Below are positions 26,408-33,799 of a stretch of 33,799 nucleotides of DNA, one piece after another. The translations under genes and the position numbers were made by a program. Where the stretch lies: assembly GCA_938005315.1 (NCBI GenBank), contig CALLOB010000108.1, positions 1-33,799 on the forward strand. The letters are read 5' to 3'. The stretch's first letter is position 1, and each line of letters opens with the position of its first letter. This DNA is from an uncultured Phycisphaerae bacterium. GTDB lineage: Bacteria > Planctomycetota > Phycisphaerae > UBA1845 > PWPN01. The notes under the pieces are model-generated. The model searched no databases. It saw only the letters and a program-made list of their open reading frames with translations, and was not told the DNA's origin.

Positions 26408-26758
26408 GTCCCTTCCTCCTTTCGTTGCAGGGTTTCGTCAGGGAACCGTTCCCTTCCTTCCCGGGGACGGGGGCCAGTGTACCACATTTCCCCTTTCGCC
26501 CGCTACGGGGCGAGACTGTGTTCTTCCCGTTCCATTTCCTCGACGGCCGGTTCGGCCGTGCCGACGACACGCCGGCACCCCGACCCCCCCGTCGGCCCCG
26601 CCAGCCTGAAGCCGGAACCTGCCCCGGCTCGCGCGACGCGACCGGCGGGTTGGCGGAGTCACGGCCGGCGGTTAGATTGGTCCTGCCGGGCGGAGCCGTG
26701 CGGGGCGATCCGCGGGCCAACGGTCCCCCGGACCTGCGCCCGGTCGGAGGAACAGGCC
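26408..26758. other. Intergenic region between divergent PEP-CTERM and FabG-like genes
   Basis: A 351-nt gene-free stretch. It holds the strong Shine-Dalgarno of the PEP-CTERM gene (AAAGGAGG, 26422-26415 on the minus strand), a minus-strand TACACT (26481-26476) that could be its -10 although no good -35 was found, and a candidate plus-strand promoter at 26650-26678. Frames open across it do not look like protein-coding sequence. Confidence 0.5.
26650..26678 (+). promoter_or_regulatory. Candidate promoter for the FabG-like gene
   Basis: TTGGCG (26650-26655), 17 nt, TAGATT (26673-26678; four of six matches). The leader would be about 74 nt to the ATG at 26759. Confidence 0.35.
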
Positions 26759-27535
26759 ATGCCCACCCAGCCCGTCGCTCTCGTCACCGGGGGATCGCGC
26801 GGCATCGGCCGCGGCATCTGCATCGCCCTGGCCGCCGAAGGTTACAACGTCCTGATCAACTACAACAGCAACATCGCCGCCGCCGAGGATACCCTCCGCA
26901 CCATCGAGGCCGCCGGCGGCAGCGGCGACCTCTGCCAGGCCGACATCTATCACGCCGAGCACCGCGAGCTGCTCCTGGATTACTGCATGGAGAACATGGG
27001 GCGGCTGGACATGCTCGTCAACAACGCCGGCATCGCTCCGCCCACCCGCGACGACCTGCTGGATATGGACGAACAGAGCTGGGACGCCGTGCTGGACACC
27101 AACCTCAAGGCTCCGTTCTTCCTGACCCAGGCGGCCGCGAAGATCATGATCCGCCAGATCCGCGACAAGACCATCCCCCGGGCCGATATCGTGAACATCT
27201 CGTCGATCAGCGCCTACGCCGCCAGCGTCAATCGCGGTCAGTACTGCATCAGCAAGGCCGGTATCTCGATGATGACCACCCTCTACGCCGCCCGCCTGGC
27301 CGAGGAGGGCATCAACGTCTATGAGATCCGCCCCGGTGTGATCGAGACGGACATGACCGCCGGCGTCAGGGCGAAATACGACAAGCTCATCAGGGAAGGT
27401 TTCAGCCCGATCCGCCGCTGGGGCACGCCCGAGGATGTCGGCAAGGCCGTCGTGGCCATCGCCCGTGGCCTGCTGCCGTTCTCGACCGGCGAGATCATCA
27501 ACGTCGACGGCGGCTATCACCTGCGGCACTTCTGA
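26759..27535 (+). CDS. Short-chain dehydrogenase, 3-oxoacyl-ACP-reductase-like
   Basis: A 258-residue NAD(P)-dependent oxidoreductase with a Rossmann fold. It has [11 protein letters not shown] (9-19), the LVNNAG motif (86-91), Ser149 in VNISS, and the catalytic Tyr162-x3-Lys166 (YCISK). It ends with the family-typical [13 protein letters not shown] segment. GGAGG 8 nt before ATG 26759 fixes the start. FabG-like proteins act in fatty-acid elongation, but many close relatives oxidise sugars or alcohols. With no other fatty-acid genes here and sugar genes around, the substrate is open. Confidence 0.92.
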   Translation: MPTQPVALVTGGSRGIGRGICIALAAEGYNVLINYNSNIAAAEDTLRTIEAAGGSGDLCQADIYHAEHRELLLDYCMENMGRLDMLVNNAGIAPPTRDDLLDMDEQSWDAVLDTNLKAPFFLTQAAAKIMIRQIRDKTIPRADIVNISSISAYAASVNRGQYCISKAGISMMTTLYAARLAEEGINVYEIRPGVIETDMTAGVRAKYDKLIREGFSPIRRWGTPEDVGKAVVAIARGLLPFSTGEIINVDGGYHLRHF

Positions 27536-27553
27536 GCCCGCCATCGGACTACG

Positions 27554-27590
27554 TTCCCGGCGGCCGTGCCCTCAGGCTCCGCCGCAGGAA
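27554..27590. terminator. Hairpin between convergent FabG-like gene and rmuC
   Basis: TTCC-CGGCGG pairs with CCGCCG-ca-GGAA across a 15-nt loop that can itself fold (GCC/GGC). It fills most of the 55-nt gap between the two stop codons. No T-run is present. Confidence 0.4.
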
Positions 27591-28964
27591 TCACCCGCCC
27601 GCTTCGGGGTCGCCGGCCGGCAGACGCGGCACCTGGTCGATGGTCTCCATTTCGGAGATCTCGCGGCTGTCGGCGGCGCCCAGATCGCGGAATCGCCGGG
27701 CCGCCGGCAGCAGACGCGTTTCCAGCGAACCGACCGCCTTGTTGTAGGATTTCACCGCCCTCTCCAGTCCACCGCCCACGTCCGAGAGGTGCTCGATGAA
27801 CGTGCGGATCCGGTCGTGCAGCTCCCGCCCCAGGTCGCTGACGCGCTGAGCGTTCTCGGCGATCTGCTGCTGCCTCCAGCCGTAGGCCACGGCCTTCAGC
27901 AGGGCGATCAGCGTGGTCGGCGAGGCCACGACCACCCCGGAGGCTAGGGCGTCCTCCAGCAGTGAAGCGTCCGCCTCGGCCGCGGCGCTGAAGAACGACT
28001 CGCCCGGAAGGAACAGCACCACGAACTCCGGCGTGGGCGTGAACCGGTTCCAGTAGGCCTTGCCCGACAGCTCGCGGATGCGGCTGCGTACCTGGGCGGC
28101 ATGCCGCGCCAGGGCCGCGGCCCGGGCGGCCTCGTCGGTCGCCGCGACGGCGTCGAGATACGCGTCCAGCACCGCCTTGGCGTCCACGATGACCGTCCGT
28201 CCGCCGGGCAGGTGCACGATCATATCGGGTCGCAGCCGCCCGTCCTCGCCGTCGGATGCCGTCACCTGCTGCTCGAAGTCGCAATGCTCGACCATCCCCG
28301 CCAGCTCCGCCGCCCGCCGCAGGGCGATCTCGCCCCAGCGGCCCCGGACCTTCGGATCGCGCAGCGATGTCACCAGCCGGCCCGTCTCCTGCTGAAGGTC
28401 GCGGCTGGTCGAGGCCAGCGTCCTGACCTCCTGCTCCAGCAGCGTCAGGGCCTTCTGACGGGCCTGCTCCAGATTGCGGGTCTGCTCCTCGTAACGCTTC
28501 AGCGACTCGGCCAGCGGCGCGACCAGCGCCTGCATGGCTTCCTGACGCTTCCCCATGTCGCCCTTGGCCTCGGCCAGAACGGTTTCCAGCGTCTTGCGGG
28601 CATAGGCGGTGTACTGCTCGGCATTGGCCTTCAGAGCCTCGGCCGACAACGCCTGAAACGACTCTTTCAACCGCGTTTCCGCCTGGGCCAGCAGGGCCCG
28701 CTGCTCTTCAAACTGCCGGCTCAGCTCCGTGATGCGCGTTTCGGCCGCCGTCCGGGCGTGAGCTTCCGAGGTCAGGCGGTCCCGCAGCTCCTGAGCCTCC
28801 GTGCGTGCCCGGTCCAGCTGCTCGCGCAGCTCCCGTTCCAGGGCCTCCGCTGCGGCCAGGCGCGCGCCTGCGTCTCCGCCGGCACGGCCGCGCAGCAAGG
28901 CCACGAGCCACCCCAGGGCGACTCCGATGACAAGCCCGATGACAAGAAAAATCGCCTGCTGCAT
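27591..28964 (-). CDS. rmuC: DNA recombination protein RmuC
   Basis: A 457-residue membrane-anchored protein. It has one N-terminal TM helix (MQQAIFLVIGLVIGVALGWLVALL region, 1-24), a long coiled coil with many Glu, Arg and Gln (about 30-190), then the RmuC nuclease-like domain (VRGRWGEIALRRAAELAGM, LRPDMIVHLPGGRTVIVDAKAVLDAY, FVVLFLPGESFFSAA, SPTTLIALLKAVAYGWRQQ). The DAK in VIVDAK and the preceding PDM fit a PD-(D/E)xK nuclease core. RmuC limits rearrangements at inverted repeats. ATG 28964 places the membrane helix first; only a weak GGCGGA precedes it. It is divergent from the PfkB gene. Confidence 0.93.
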   Translation of the reverse strand: MQQAIFLVIGLVIGVALGWLVALLRGRAGGDAGARLAAAEALERELREQLDRARTEAQELRDRLTSEAHARTAAETRITELSRQFEEQRALLAQAETRLKESFQALSAEALKANAEQYTAYARKTLETVLAEAKGDMGKRQEAMQALVAPLAESLKRYEEQTRNLEQARQKALTLLEQEVRTLASTSRDLQQETGRLVTSLRDPKVRGRWGEIALRRAAELAGMVEHCDFEQQVTASDGEDGRLRPDMIVHLPGGRTVIVDAKAVLDAYLDAVAATDEAARAAALARHAAQVRSRIRELSGKAYWNRFTPTPEFVVLFLPGESFFSAAAEADASLLEDALASGVVVASPTTLIALLKAVAYGWRQQQIAENAQRVSDLGRELHDRIRTFIEHLSDVGGGLERAVKSYNKAVGSLETRLLPAARRFRDLGAADSREISEMETIDQVPRLPAGDPEAGG

Positions 28965-29195
28965 CGTGTTTTCCGCCCGGGCCGGACCCCCTCCAGCCGC
29001 GTCCTTCATACCCCCGGCCCCGACGGATGACAAGTCGCCCCGGCGCCTGCATCGTACAATCGCCCGCGGCCGAACATGGACCACCTCTCGCTCCGAGGAT
29101 GGCCCTGCGCCCGTGGTGAACGACGTACCTGTCTGCCGCCGAAGGCGTTCCGCCTCACGTCTTGCGGCCGCCCATCGACTTCCGCAGCCGACGTC

Positions 29196-29224
29196 TTGTC
29201 AAGGCCTCCCGGACTCGATACCTT
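29196..29224 (+). promoter_or_regulatory. Candidate promoter for the PfkB kinase gene
   Basis: TTGTCA (29196-29201; five of six matches), 17 nt, TACCTT (29219-29224; three of six). The transcript would start near 29231, after the only other in-frame initiation-type codon (TTG 29223), which supports a start codon near 29268. Confidence 0.4.
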
Positions 29225-29253
29225 GCTCTCGGGGCCGCAGGGTACCCCTGCCG

Positions 29254-29260
29254 AAAGGAG
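29254..29260 (+). promoter_or_regulatory. Shine-Dalgarno that points to a non-AUG start
   Basis: AAAGGAG is the best ribosome-binding site in this region. It sits 7 nt before ATT 29268 and 4 nt before ATC 29265, with no ATG, GTG or TTG in frame at a usable distance. CTG 29277 is 16 nt away. Confidence 0.6.
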
Positions 29261-29267
29261 ACCGATC

Positions 29268-30371
29268 ATTCCTGCGCTGAGCATTCGACCCGCGTCAGAC
29301 TGTAAATGGGACTGCGTGGCCCTGGGGGAGGTCATGATCCGCCTGGACCCCGGCGACGGCCGCATCCGAACCGCCCGCAGCTTCCGCGTCTGGGAGGGCG
29401 GCGGGGAGTACAACGTCGCCCGCGGCTTGCGCCGCTGCTTCGGCCTGCGCACGGCCGTGGTCACGGCCATCGCCGACAACGACGTCGGCCGCCTCCTGGA
29501 GGACCTCATTCTGCAGGGCGGCGTGGACATGTCTCATGTTCGCTGGGTGCCCTTCGACGGCGTCGGGCGCAGGGTGCGCGTGGGCCTCAACTTCACCGAG
29601 CGGGGTTTCGGCATTCGCGCCGCCAGGGGCTGCTCGGATCGCGGTTACACCGCCGCTTCGCAGCTGCGTCCCGGAGACATCGACTGGCACCGCATCTTCG
29701 TCGAGGAGGGCGTGCGCTGGTTCCACTGCGGGGGCATTTTCGCTGCCCTGTCGGAAACCACGCCCGAGGTGGCCATCGAGGCCATGACCGCCGCCCGGCA
29801 GGCCGGCACCGTGGTCTCCTACGACCTCAACTACCGCCCCTCGCTGTGGCAGGACATCGGCGGCCAGGCCAGGGCCCGCCAGGTCAATCGCCGCATCGCC
29901 GGACTGGTGGACGTGATGATCGGCAACGAGGAGGACTTCTCGGCCGCCCTGGGCTTTGAGGTGCCGGGCGTCAATCTGGAAAAAACATCCGGCCTGGATC
30001 CCTCGCCATTCAGGCACATGATCGCCGAGGTGGTCAGGGCCTGGCCCGACTTCAAGGCGGTGGCCACGACCCTTCGGAATGCGCGCACGGCGACGGTCAA
30101 CGACTGGGGCGCGATCCTGTACTACAACGGCCAGTTCCACGAGGCTACCCCCAGGCCGGGACTGGAGATCTACGATCGCGTCGGAGGGGGCGACAGCTTC
30201 GCCTCCGGCCTCATCTACGGCTTCCTGACCGGCATGGATCCGCGGCAATGCGTCGAATGCGGAGCCGCTCACGGGGCCCTGGCCATGACCACGCCCGGCG
30301 ACACCTCGATGGTGACTGTTGCCGAGGTCCGCAAGGCCATGCAGGGCGGCAGCGCCCGCGTGGACCGCTGA
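29268..30371 (+). CDS. PfkB-family carbohydrate kinase (KDG-kinase-like)
   Basis: About 367 residues if translation begins at ATT 29268. The protein has the ribokinase/PfkB fold: VALGEVMIRLDPGDG at the N-terminus, WEGGGEYNVARGLRRCFG (about 42-59) binding sugar, SYDLNYRPSLW in the middle, and the C-terminal anion-hole motif VGGGDSFASG with catalytic base Asp309. The family phosphorylates sugars such as 2-keto-3-deoxygluconate; the exact substrate is not fixed by sequence. The first in-frame ATG inside the conserved region would cut strand 1, and the ATG at 29076 would add about 64 non-coding-looking residues, so a rare AUU (or AUC/CUG) start is the best reading. It fits the sugar-catabolism theme of the window. 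Confidence 0.88.
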   Translation: MPALSIRPASDCKWDCVALGEVMIRLDPGDGRIRTARSFRVWEGGGEYNVARGLRRCFGLRTAVVTAIADNDVGRLLEDLILQGGVDMSHVRWVPFDGVGRRVRVGLNFTERGFGIRAARGCSDRGYTAASQLRPGDIDWHRIFVEEGVRWFHCGGIFAALSETTPEVAIEAMTAARQAGTVVSYDLNYRPSLWQDIGGQARARQVNRRIAGLVDVMIGNEEDFSAALGFEVPGVNLEKTSGLDPSPFRHMIAEVVRAWPDFKAVATTLRNARTATVNDWGAILYYNGQFHEATPRPGLEIYDRVGGGDSFASGLIYGFLTGMDPRQCVECGAAHGALAMTTPGDTSMVTVAEVRKAMQGGSARVDR

Positions 30372-30490
30372 TCGAGCCTGCATGCGACAGGCGGCTATCG
30401 CCCGACCGGACAATCAGTGACAGGTCAGTCGGCCGCGAATCGCCCCGGGGGGCTTGGAGGACGCCGATCCGTCGAAACCGCAGCTTCGCA

Positions 30491-30644
30491 CGGAGGGCCC
30501 CGCTCCGTCGGGCTTGCGGATCCTTCGGAGGGCCCCGCTCCGTCGGGGCCGCTGAAAAAGAAGCAACAGGGCCCGTGACTGCGGACGCGACGGAGCGCGT
30601 CCCTCCAGAGCGGCCAAACAGGACGCGACACAGCGCGTCCCGCC
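30491..30644. repeat. Composite palindromic intergenic repeat, four related units
   Basis: Two identical 22-bp direct repeats (30491-30512 and 30526-30547, beginning CGGAGGGCCCCGCTCCG) are followed by two related units in the opposite orientation (about 30583-30606 and 30621-30644, each with GGACGCGAC and GCGCGTCC). The reverse complement of the third unit begins GGAGGGACGCGCTCCGTCG and differs from the first two units at only a few positions. The four units can therefore pair as a two-step stem around a 35-nt centre (30548-30582). The right-hand units also form small hairpins by themselves. This is typical of a REP/MITE-like element rather than a gene. Confidence 0.75.
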
Positions 30645-30859
30645 GCGACCGCAGACAACCGGCCTCAGGCAGCCAGGCGCCCTCGGCGGGAAGATTTTCG
30701 CCAACGACTCCAAAGCCGGCGTTGACCGGAAGTCTGGTCCTCAAAAAGCCTCTTGAAGCGAGCGAACCTCAGGCCCGCATGGCCGATAACCGCCGATGGC
30801 TTCTTGCCGGACCCGGAAGTGAACACCGGTTGCGTTAAGGGCTGAGGTCCGATACGGAA

Positions 30860-30889
30860 TTGCCCGGAACGGGCAAGGAATGTTAAACT
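30860..30889 (+). promoter_or_regulatory. Candidate promoter with operator-like palindrome
   Basis: TTGCCC (30860-30865), 18 nt, TAAACT (30884-30889; four of six matches), upstream of the membrane-protein gene at 30934. A perfect palindrome TTGCCCG-GAA-CGGGCAA (30860-30876) covers the -35 and could be a repressor site. Confidence 0.42.
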
Positions 30890-30933
30890 AGGTAGTCTGG
30901 CATGCCGCCGCGACGGATCGCGTGAGGTGCTGG

Positions 30934-31749
30934 ATGATGTACTTGGAATCCTTGGCCCAGGTGCTGCCCAGAACGGTGGACGTTCTGCGCAGCTATGCCC
31001 CGCTGGAAGGCTGGCTGAGCTCCACATGGCTGGCGGTCGGGGCGGCGGTGGCCGGCGGGATCCTGTCGCTGTGGGGAGCGCGGCTTCTGCGGGCGGTATT
31101 CGTGCTGGCCTGCATGGCCGCCGGCGGGGCCGCGGGCATCCGTATCGTGCAAGGCCTGCAGCAGGACATGCTGATCGGGCTGGTACTCGGAGCGGGGGTG
31201 GCCGGCGTGGTCGGATACCTGCTGTACCGCTTCTGGGTGGGGTTGATGGCCGGTCTGGTGGTGGCCCTGGCCGTGGCGTTGTGGGTGGATTCGGGTCGAC
31301 CCGAGGGGCGGTCGTTTCCGCCGCAGGTGATGCCGCAGGCCGCCTCGGGCCTGGAGTACCAGGTCGGCCGTCCGGAGACGGACCCGCTGCCGCAGGCCGC
31401 GGTCGCCCGGCTGGCCGCCGAGGCCGCAGGCGGATTCATCCGCAGCAACGCCGGCATCGGGGGCATGCTGCTGGGGCTGGCCGCCTTCATGGTCGGCCTG
31501 ATGCTGCCGCGGGTGACGACGATCCTCGCCACCGCCGCACTGGGATCGCTGCTGCTGGCGGTCAGCGTGGGTTTATGGCTGGCGGTTCACCGGCCGGACT
31601 GGTGGGCCGGCGTCGTGGCGCACCGCAACTGGCTGCTGGCCGCCACGGGGTTGTGGATGCTGGTTTCGCTGAGCTGCCAGGGCCGGCACACGCCGGTCCG
31701 GCGAGTGGTTGCCGCGGCGGTGCCGGCGCAGCCGGCGCCGGCGCGTTGA
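30934..31749 (+). CDS. Gly/Ala-rich polytopic membrane protein 1
   Basis: A 271-residue protein with seven or so hydrophobic segments (WLAVGAAVAGGILSLWG, LLRAVFVLACMAAGGAAGI, MLIGLVLGAGVAGVVGYLLY, GLMAGLVVALAVALWV; then after a hydrophilic loop GMLLGLAAFMVGLML, ILATAALGSLLLAVSVGLWLAV and NWLLAATGLWMLVSL). ATG 30934 has GAGG 6 nt upstream; the frame is open to GTG 30922. The first half resembles the next gene's product (LGARxxR followed by a Gly-rich helix), in the manner of TM198/DUF4203-type proteins. Function unknown; co-transcription with the next two genes is likely. Confidence 0.72.
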   Translation: MMYLESLAQVLPRTVDVLRSYAPLEGWLSSTWLAVGAAVAGGILSLWGARLLRAVFVLACMAAGGAAGIRIVQGLQQDMLIGLVLGAGVAGVVGYLLYRFWVGLMAGLVVALAVALWVDSGRPEGRSFPPQVMPQAASGLEYQVGRPETDPLPQAAVARLAAEAAGGFIRSNAGIGGMLLGLAAFMVGLMLPRVTTILATAALGSLLLAVSVGLWLAVHRPDWWAGVVAHRNWLLAATGLWMLVSLSCQGRHTPVRRVVAAAVPAQPAPAR

Positions 31750-31811
31750 ACCGGCGGGGAAAACGGGAAAAGGCGGCGATGATCGGGGAGCCGCCGACGA
31801 GGAGAATCCGT

Positions 31812-32432
31812 ATGCCGTCGATCCGACTGACCTCGCTGCTGGACGTTCTGGCCGGACAGGAACTGGTGCTCGGGCTGTTCCTGGCCGGAGCCGGCCTGGC
31901 CTTCCTGATGCTCGGTGCGCGCATGACGCGCGTGATCACAGCGATGAGCTTCGGCGTGGGGGGCTTCGTGGCCGGAAGCATGGTGCCGGCGACGCCGGAG
32001 ATGCAGGTCGTGGGCGGGCTGCTGATCGCCCTGGCGCTTGCGGCCTTGGCGGTTGCCGCCGTGAAAGTCGGAGTAGCCGTGCTGACCGGACTGTGGATCG
32101 GCGGAGTGGCGATGGCGGTGGCCGGCCAGCTGGGAATGGAGGACCAGTTCGTCTGGATTTCCGGAATCCTGGGATTCGCGGCCGCGGTTTCCGTGGCCTT
32201 CGTGCTGTTCCGTGAAACGGTCGCTTTCGTCAGCAGCTTGGAGGGCACGTTTCTGTTCCTGGGCGGCCTGATCATCTTCGCCAGCCAGAGTCCGGCGTTG
32301 TGGGGCCACTTCCGCGACATGCTGGTCCGCAATCCGGTTTTCGGCCCGTTCATCATCCTTGCGGGCACGGTCACGGGCTTTTATCTTCAGATGGCCGAGA
32401 TTCAGAAGAAGGAAGCCGGCCAGTCCGCGTGA
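31812..32432 (+). CDS. Gly/Ala-rich polytopic membrane protein 2 (related to protein 1)
   Basis: A 206-residue protein with about six membrane helices (LVLGLFLAGAGLAFLMLGA, ITAMSFGVGGFVAGSMV, VVGGLLIALALAALAVAAV, GVAVLTGLWIGGVAMAVAG, FVWISGILGFAAAVSVAFVL, FGPFIILAGTVTGFYLQM). ATG 31812 has GAGGAG 6-7 nt upstream; an in-frame ATG at 31779 with AAGG is the alternative. The core LGARMTR plus GGFVAG aligns with WGARLLR plus GGAAGI of protein 1, so the two look like diverged duplicates. No transport or enzyme motif is visible. Confidence 0.72.
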   Translation: MPSIRLTSLLDVLAGQELVLGLFLAGAGLAFLMLGARMTRVITAMSFGVGGFVAGSMVPATPEMQVVGGLLIALALAALAVAAVKVGVAVLTGLWIGGVAMAVAGQLGMEDQFVWISGILGFAAAVSVAFVLFRETVAFVSSLEGTFLFLGGLIIFASQSPALWGHFRDMLVRNPVFGPFIILAGTVTGFYLQMAEIQKKEAGQSA

Positions 32433-32481
32433 GCGTGGCGTTCGTCGCGGTCGGGTTGCCGGCGTCGCGGGAGCCTTGACC

Positions 32482-33276
32482 GTGCAGCCGTCGCGCGTGG
32501 GTGTGGTGCTGGACTGTTTCGGACCCGACGTCCGCGAGGCGCTGGCCACGGCCGGACGGCTGGCCTTTCGCAGGGCGGAGCTGCCTGCCGCTTCCGGCCA
32601 GGCCGATCCGGCGCGGCTCTCGAGCACCGGCCGGCGACACCTGGCCCGGGTTTTTCGCAACTGCGGAGTGGAACTGGCGGCCCTGGGTGCCGACCTGGGC
32701 GGGCTCCGGTTCGCCGACAGCGCCGCGGTGGAGCGCTGCCTGGACAAGACCCGGCAGATCATCGACATGGCCGCCGAGCTGCGCGTGCCGGTGGTGACTT
32801 CGCACCTGGGCAGGCTGGACGAAGTCTCGGTTCGGCGGGCTCACATGAAACAGGTGCTGGAGGAACTGGCCGATGCCGCCGATCGCTGCAGCACGTTTGT
32901 CGCTTTCGAAACCGCCGGCGGCGAGCCGGAGCGGCTGGCGGCGATGCTGCACGAGATCGGCTGTCCCTGGCTGGCGGCCTGTTACGACCCGGCCTCGCTG
33001 ATGATCGAAGGCTTCGACCCGCTGGCGGGCATGGCGCCGCTGGCCGACCGCATCGTCGCCGCCCGCGGGCGGGACGCCCTGTCGGGTTCGGCAGGACGGG
33101 CCGGTCGCGAGGTGGCCCTGGGGGAAGGGCATCTGGATCTGCCGGCTTACCTGGCTGCCCTGGACGAGGCGGGGTACCGCGACGTGCCTTTTCTCCGCAG
33201 GACCGAGGCTGTCGATCCGGTGGCCGAGCTGGCCGCCGCCAGGGCCCGCCTCGAGAGGCTGCTGGCCAGAGGCTGA
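32482..33276 (+). CDS. Sugar phosphate isomerase/epimerase (xylose-isomerase-like TIM barrel)
   Basis: A 264-residue protein of the AP-endonuclease-2/xylose-isomerase-like superfamily, which uses a divalent metal to isomerise or epimerise sugars. Fitting motifs are VELAALGADLGGLRFAD (64-80), VPVVTSHLG (102-110), a metal-ligand-like Glu143 in FVAFETAGGEPERL, Asp169 in CYDPASLMIEG, VALGEGHLDLPAYLAAL (211-227) and VPFLRRTE near the end. The expected late His ligand is not obvious (GRDALSG where relatives have HxKD). The GTG start at 32482 has GGGAG 8 nt upstream; TTG 32476 is too close to it. It lies 49 nt after membrane protein 2. Substrate unknown. Confidence 0.83.
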   Translation: MQPSRVGVVLDCFGPDVREALATAGRLAFRRAELPAASGQADPARLSSTGRRHLARVFRNCGVELAALGADLGGLRFADSAAVERCLDKTRQIIDMAAELRVPVVTSHLGRLDEVSVRRAHMKQVLEELADAADRCSTFVAFETAGGEPERLAAMLHEIGCPWLAACYDPASLMIEGFDPLAGMAPLADRIVAARGRDALSGSAGRAGREVALGEGHLDLPAYLAALDEAGYRDVPFLRRTEAVDPVAELAAARARLERLLARG

Positions 33277-33643
33277 GCCCGCCGCAGTAGAACCCTCGCC
33301 CGGGGATTGAGGATCAGATGCCGCGAACACGACAGGGACGATCCGTTCAGCGACTGCAGGTCGCCCGCCCAAGCTCCGGAGCCTACGATGATCCTTCACC
33401 AGCGCGGAACCCGGGGACAGCGGCGACAGCACGGCGTTCGCCGGAGGCTCTGCCGCGCCGATAAGCATGGATGATGCCCGAACAGCCGAGCGGGTGCCCC
33501 GCAAACGGCAAGTGCCGCCCGGAGCCGGACGATACACCCATGGGGACAAAAGGGTCGCGGGCAGGGGGGTTCCCGGGCTCTCCGGCGTCGCTGCCGGGAC
33601 CGGCCGGTGCGGGGTCCGGGAGACCGGCGGCGAGGGGCGGGAA
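33277..33643. other. Intergenic region before cheD
   Basis: A 367-nt gene-free stretch. It contains GCCGATAA (33457-33464), identical to a sigma-28 -10 box, but the -35 position reads TCGC rather than TAAA. GAGGGG (33632-33637) serves cheD. No convincing ORF or RNA was seen. Confidence 0.45.
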
Positions 33644-33799
33644 GTGTTGAAGACACCCATCGTCGTGGACATCGCTGATCTGCGGGTGACGGACGACCCA
33701 GGCGTCGAGCTGGTCACGTACGCCCTGGGCAGTTGCATCGGCCTGGGAATATGGGACCCGGTCGCGCACGTCGGCGGCCTGCTGCATTACATGCTCCCC
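33644..33799 (+). CDS. cheD: Chemoreceptor glutamine deamidase CheD (3' truncated by window edge)
   Basis: The first 52 codons of a CheD-type protein run to the end of the window. CheD deamidates Gln residues in chemoreceptors and works with CheC. Seen here are VTYALGSCIGLGIWDP, with the catalytic Cys in LGSCIG, and VGGLLHYMLP, with the catalytic His. GTG 33644 has GAGGGG 6 nt upstream; TTG 33647 is an alternative. The codons stay in one frame with no stop. The rest of the gene, and probably other chemotaxis genes, lie beyond the edge. Confidence 0.88.
   Translation, partial: MLKTPIVVDIADLRVTDDPGVELVTYALGSCIGLGIWDPVAHVGGLLHYMLP

Larger units (their letters stand above)
28965..29267. other. 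Intergenic region between divergent rmuC and PfkB kinase genes
   Basis: A 303-nt stretch. A frame runs through it from an ATG at 29076 into the kinase, but codon third positions there are much less GC-rich than in the kinase body and the peptide is unlike the family, so it is treated as non-coding leader. Signals seen: TACAAT at 29055-29060 (five of six matches, without a good -35), a candidate promoter at 29196-29224 and a strong Shine-Dalgarno at 29254-29260. Confidence 0.5.
30372..30933. other. 562-nt gene-free stretch with repeats and a promoter
   Basis: No reading frame here looks genuine; all open frames reflect the GC-rich repeats. From left to right: a weak hairpin GCCTG-CATGCGA-CAGGC (30376-30392) after the kinase stop, the composite palindromic repeat (30491-30644), about 200 nt of unexplained sequence, and a candidate promoter with palindrome (30860-30889) for the next gene. 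Confidence 0.6.

Noticed and set aside
29076..29267. N-terminal extension of the PfkB kinase from ATG 29076
   Set aside because: Third codon positions lack the strong GC bias of the kinase body, the peptide does not resemble the family, and the good ribosome-binding site lies further downstream.
30414..30744. Several small open frames in the repeat region
   Set aside because: They arise from the repeated GC-rich units and overlap each other in several frames without start signals.
33457..33464. GCCGATAA, a perfect sigma-28 -10 box upstream of cheD
   Set aside because: No TAAA at the required distance, and the same octamer occurs again near 30782 in an unrelated place, so chance is likely.

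Overview
The window is about 34 kb of very GC-rich bacterial chromosome (roughly 65-70 % G+C by eye) that reads like a member of the Planctomycetota, possibly near Phycisphaerae. The assignment is inferred from the gene content: a PEP-CTERM protein with a sulfatase-modifying-factor fold, a BioA with an inserted cysteine cluster, a corrinoid-type UroD-family protein, a rhodanese/MauE-DoxX pair, several sugar-degradation genes and an ABC-2 operon with large secreted partners. No rRNA, tRNA, CRISPR array, integrase or transposase was seen. Coding density is high, with many ATGA or TGATG stop/start overlaps.

Layout. 1-455: the 3' end of an unknown gene coupled to a small Cys-rich membrane protein. 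521-1591 (-): NagA-like deacetylase. 1867-4068 (+): MMPL/RND transporter. 4281-5501 (+): aspartate kinase. 5575-7118 (-): nucleoside diphosphate kinase and a UroD-family protein. 7421-15006 (+): five-gene ABC-2 operon, made of a large membrane-anchored protein, an ATPase, two paralogous secreted helical proteins and a double-length fused permease. 15263-17936 (+): a glycoside-hydrolase-like lipoprotein that appears to have lost both catalytic acids, then a rhodanese and a MauE/DoxX-like protein. 17975-19398 (+): a secreted esterase broken by one frameshift. 19419-23668 (-): ligA, overlapping or abutting an intact-looking secreted glycoside hydrolase. 23921-25333 (+): bioA. 25352-26407 (-): FGE-fold PEP-CTERM protein. 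26759-27535 (+): FabG-like reductase. 27591-28964 (-): rmuC. 29268-30371 (+): PfkB sugar kinase, probably with a non-AUG start. 30372-30933: gene-free stretch with a composite palindromic repeat. 30934-32432 (+): two related polytopic membrane proteins. 32482-33276 (+): TIM-barrel sugar isomerase/epimerase. 33644 to the end (+): the start of cheD.

How the genes fit together. Several genes point to breakdown and uptake of complex or amino sugars (NagA-like deacetylase, two GH-fold proteins, esterase, PfkB kinase, sugar isomerase). The rest are housekeeping (lysC, ndk, ligA, bioA, rmuC). The most distinctive block is 7421-15006, which looks like a self-contained ABC-2 system of unknown cargo with duplicated periplasmic components. 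Candidate promoters found by eye share a -35 of TTGCCY or TTGACC type and a TATAAT-like -10 at 16-18 bp. Gene ends often carry GC-rich hairpins without a U-tract.
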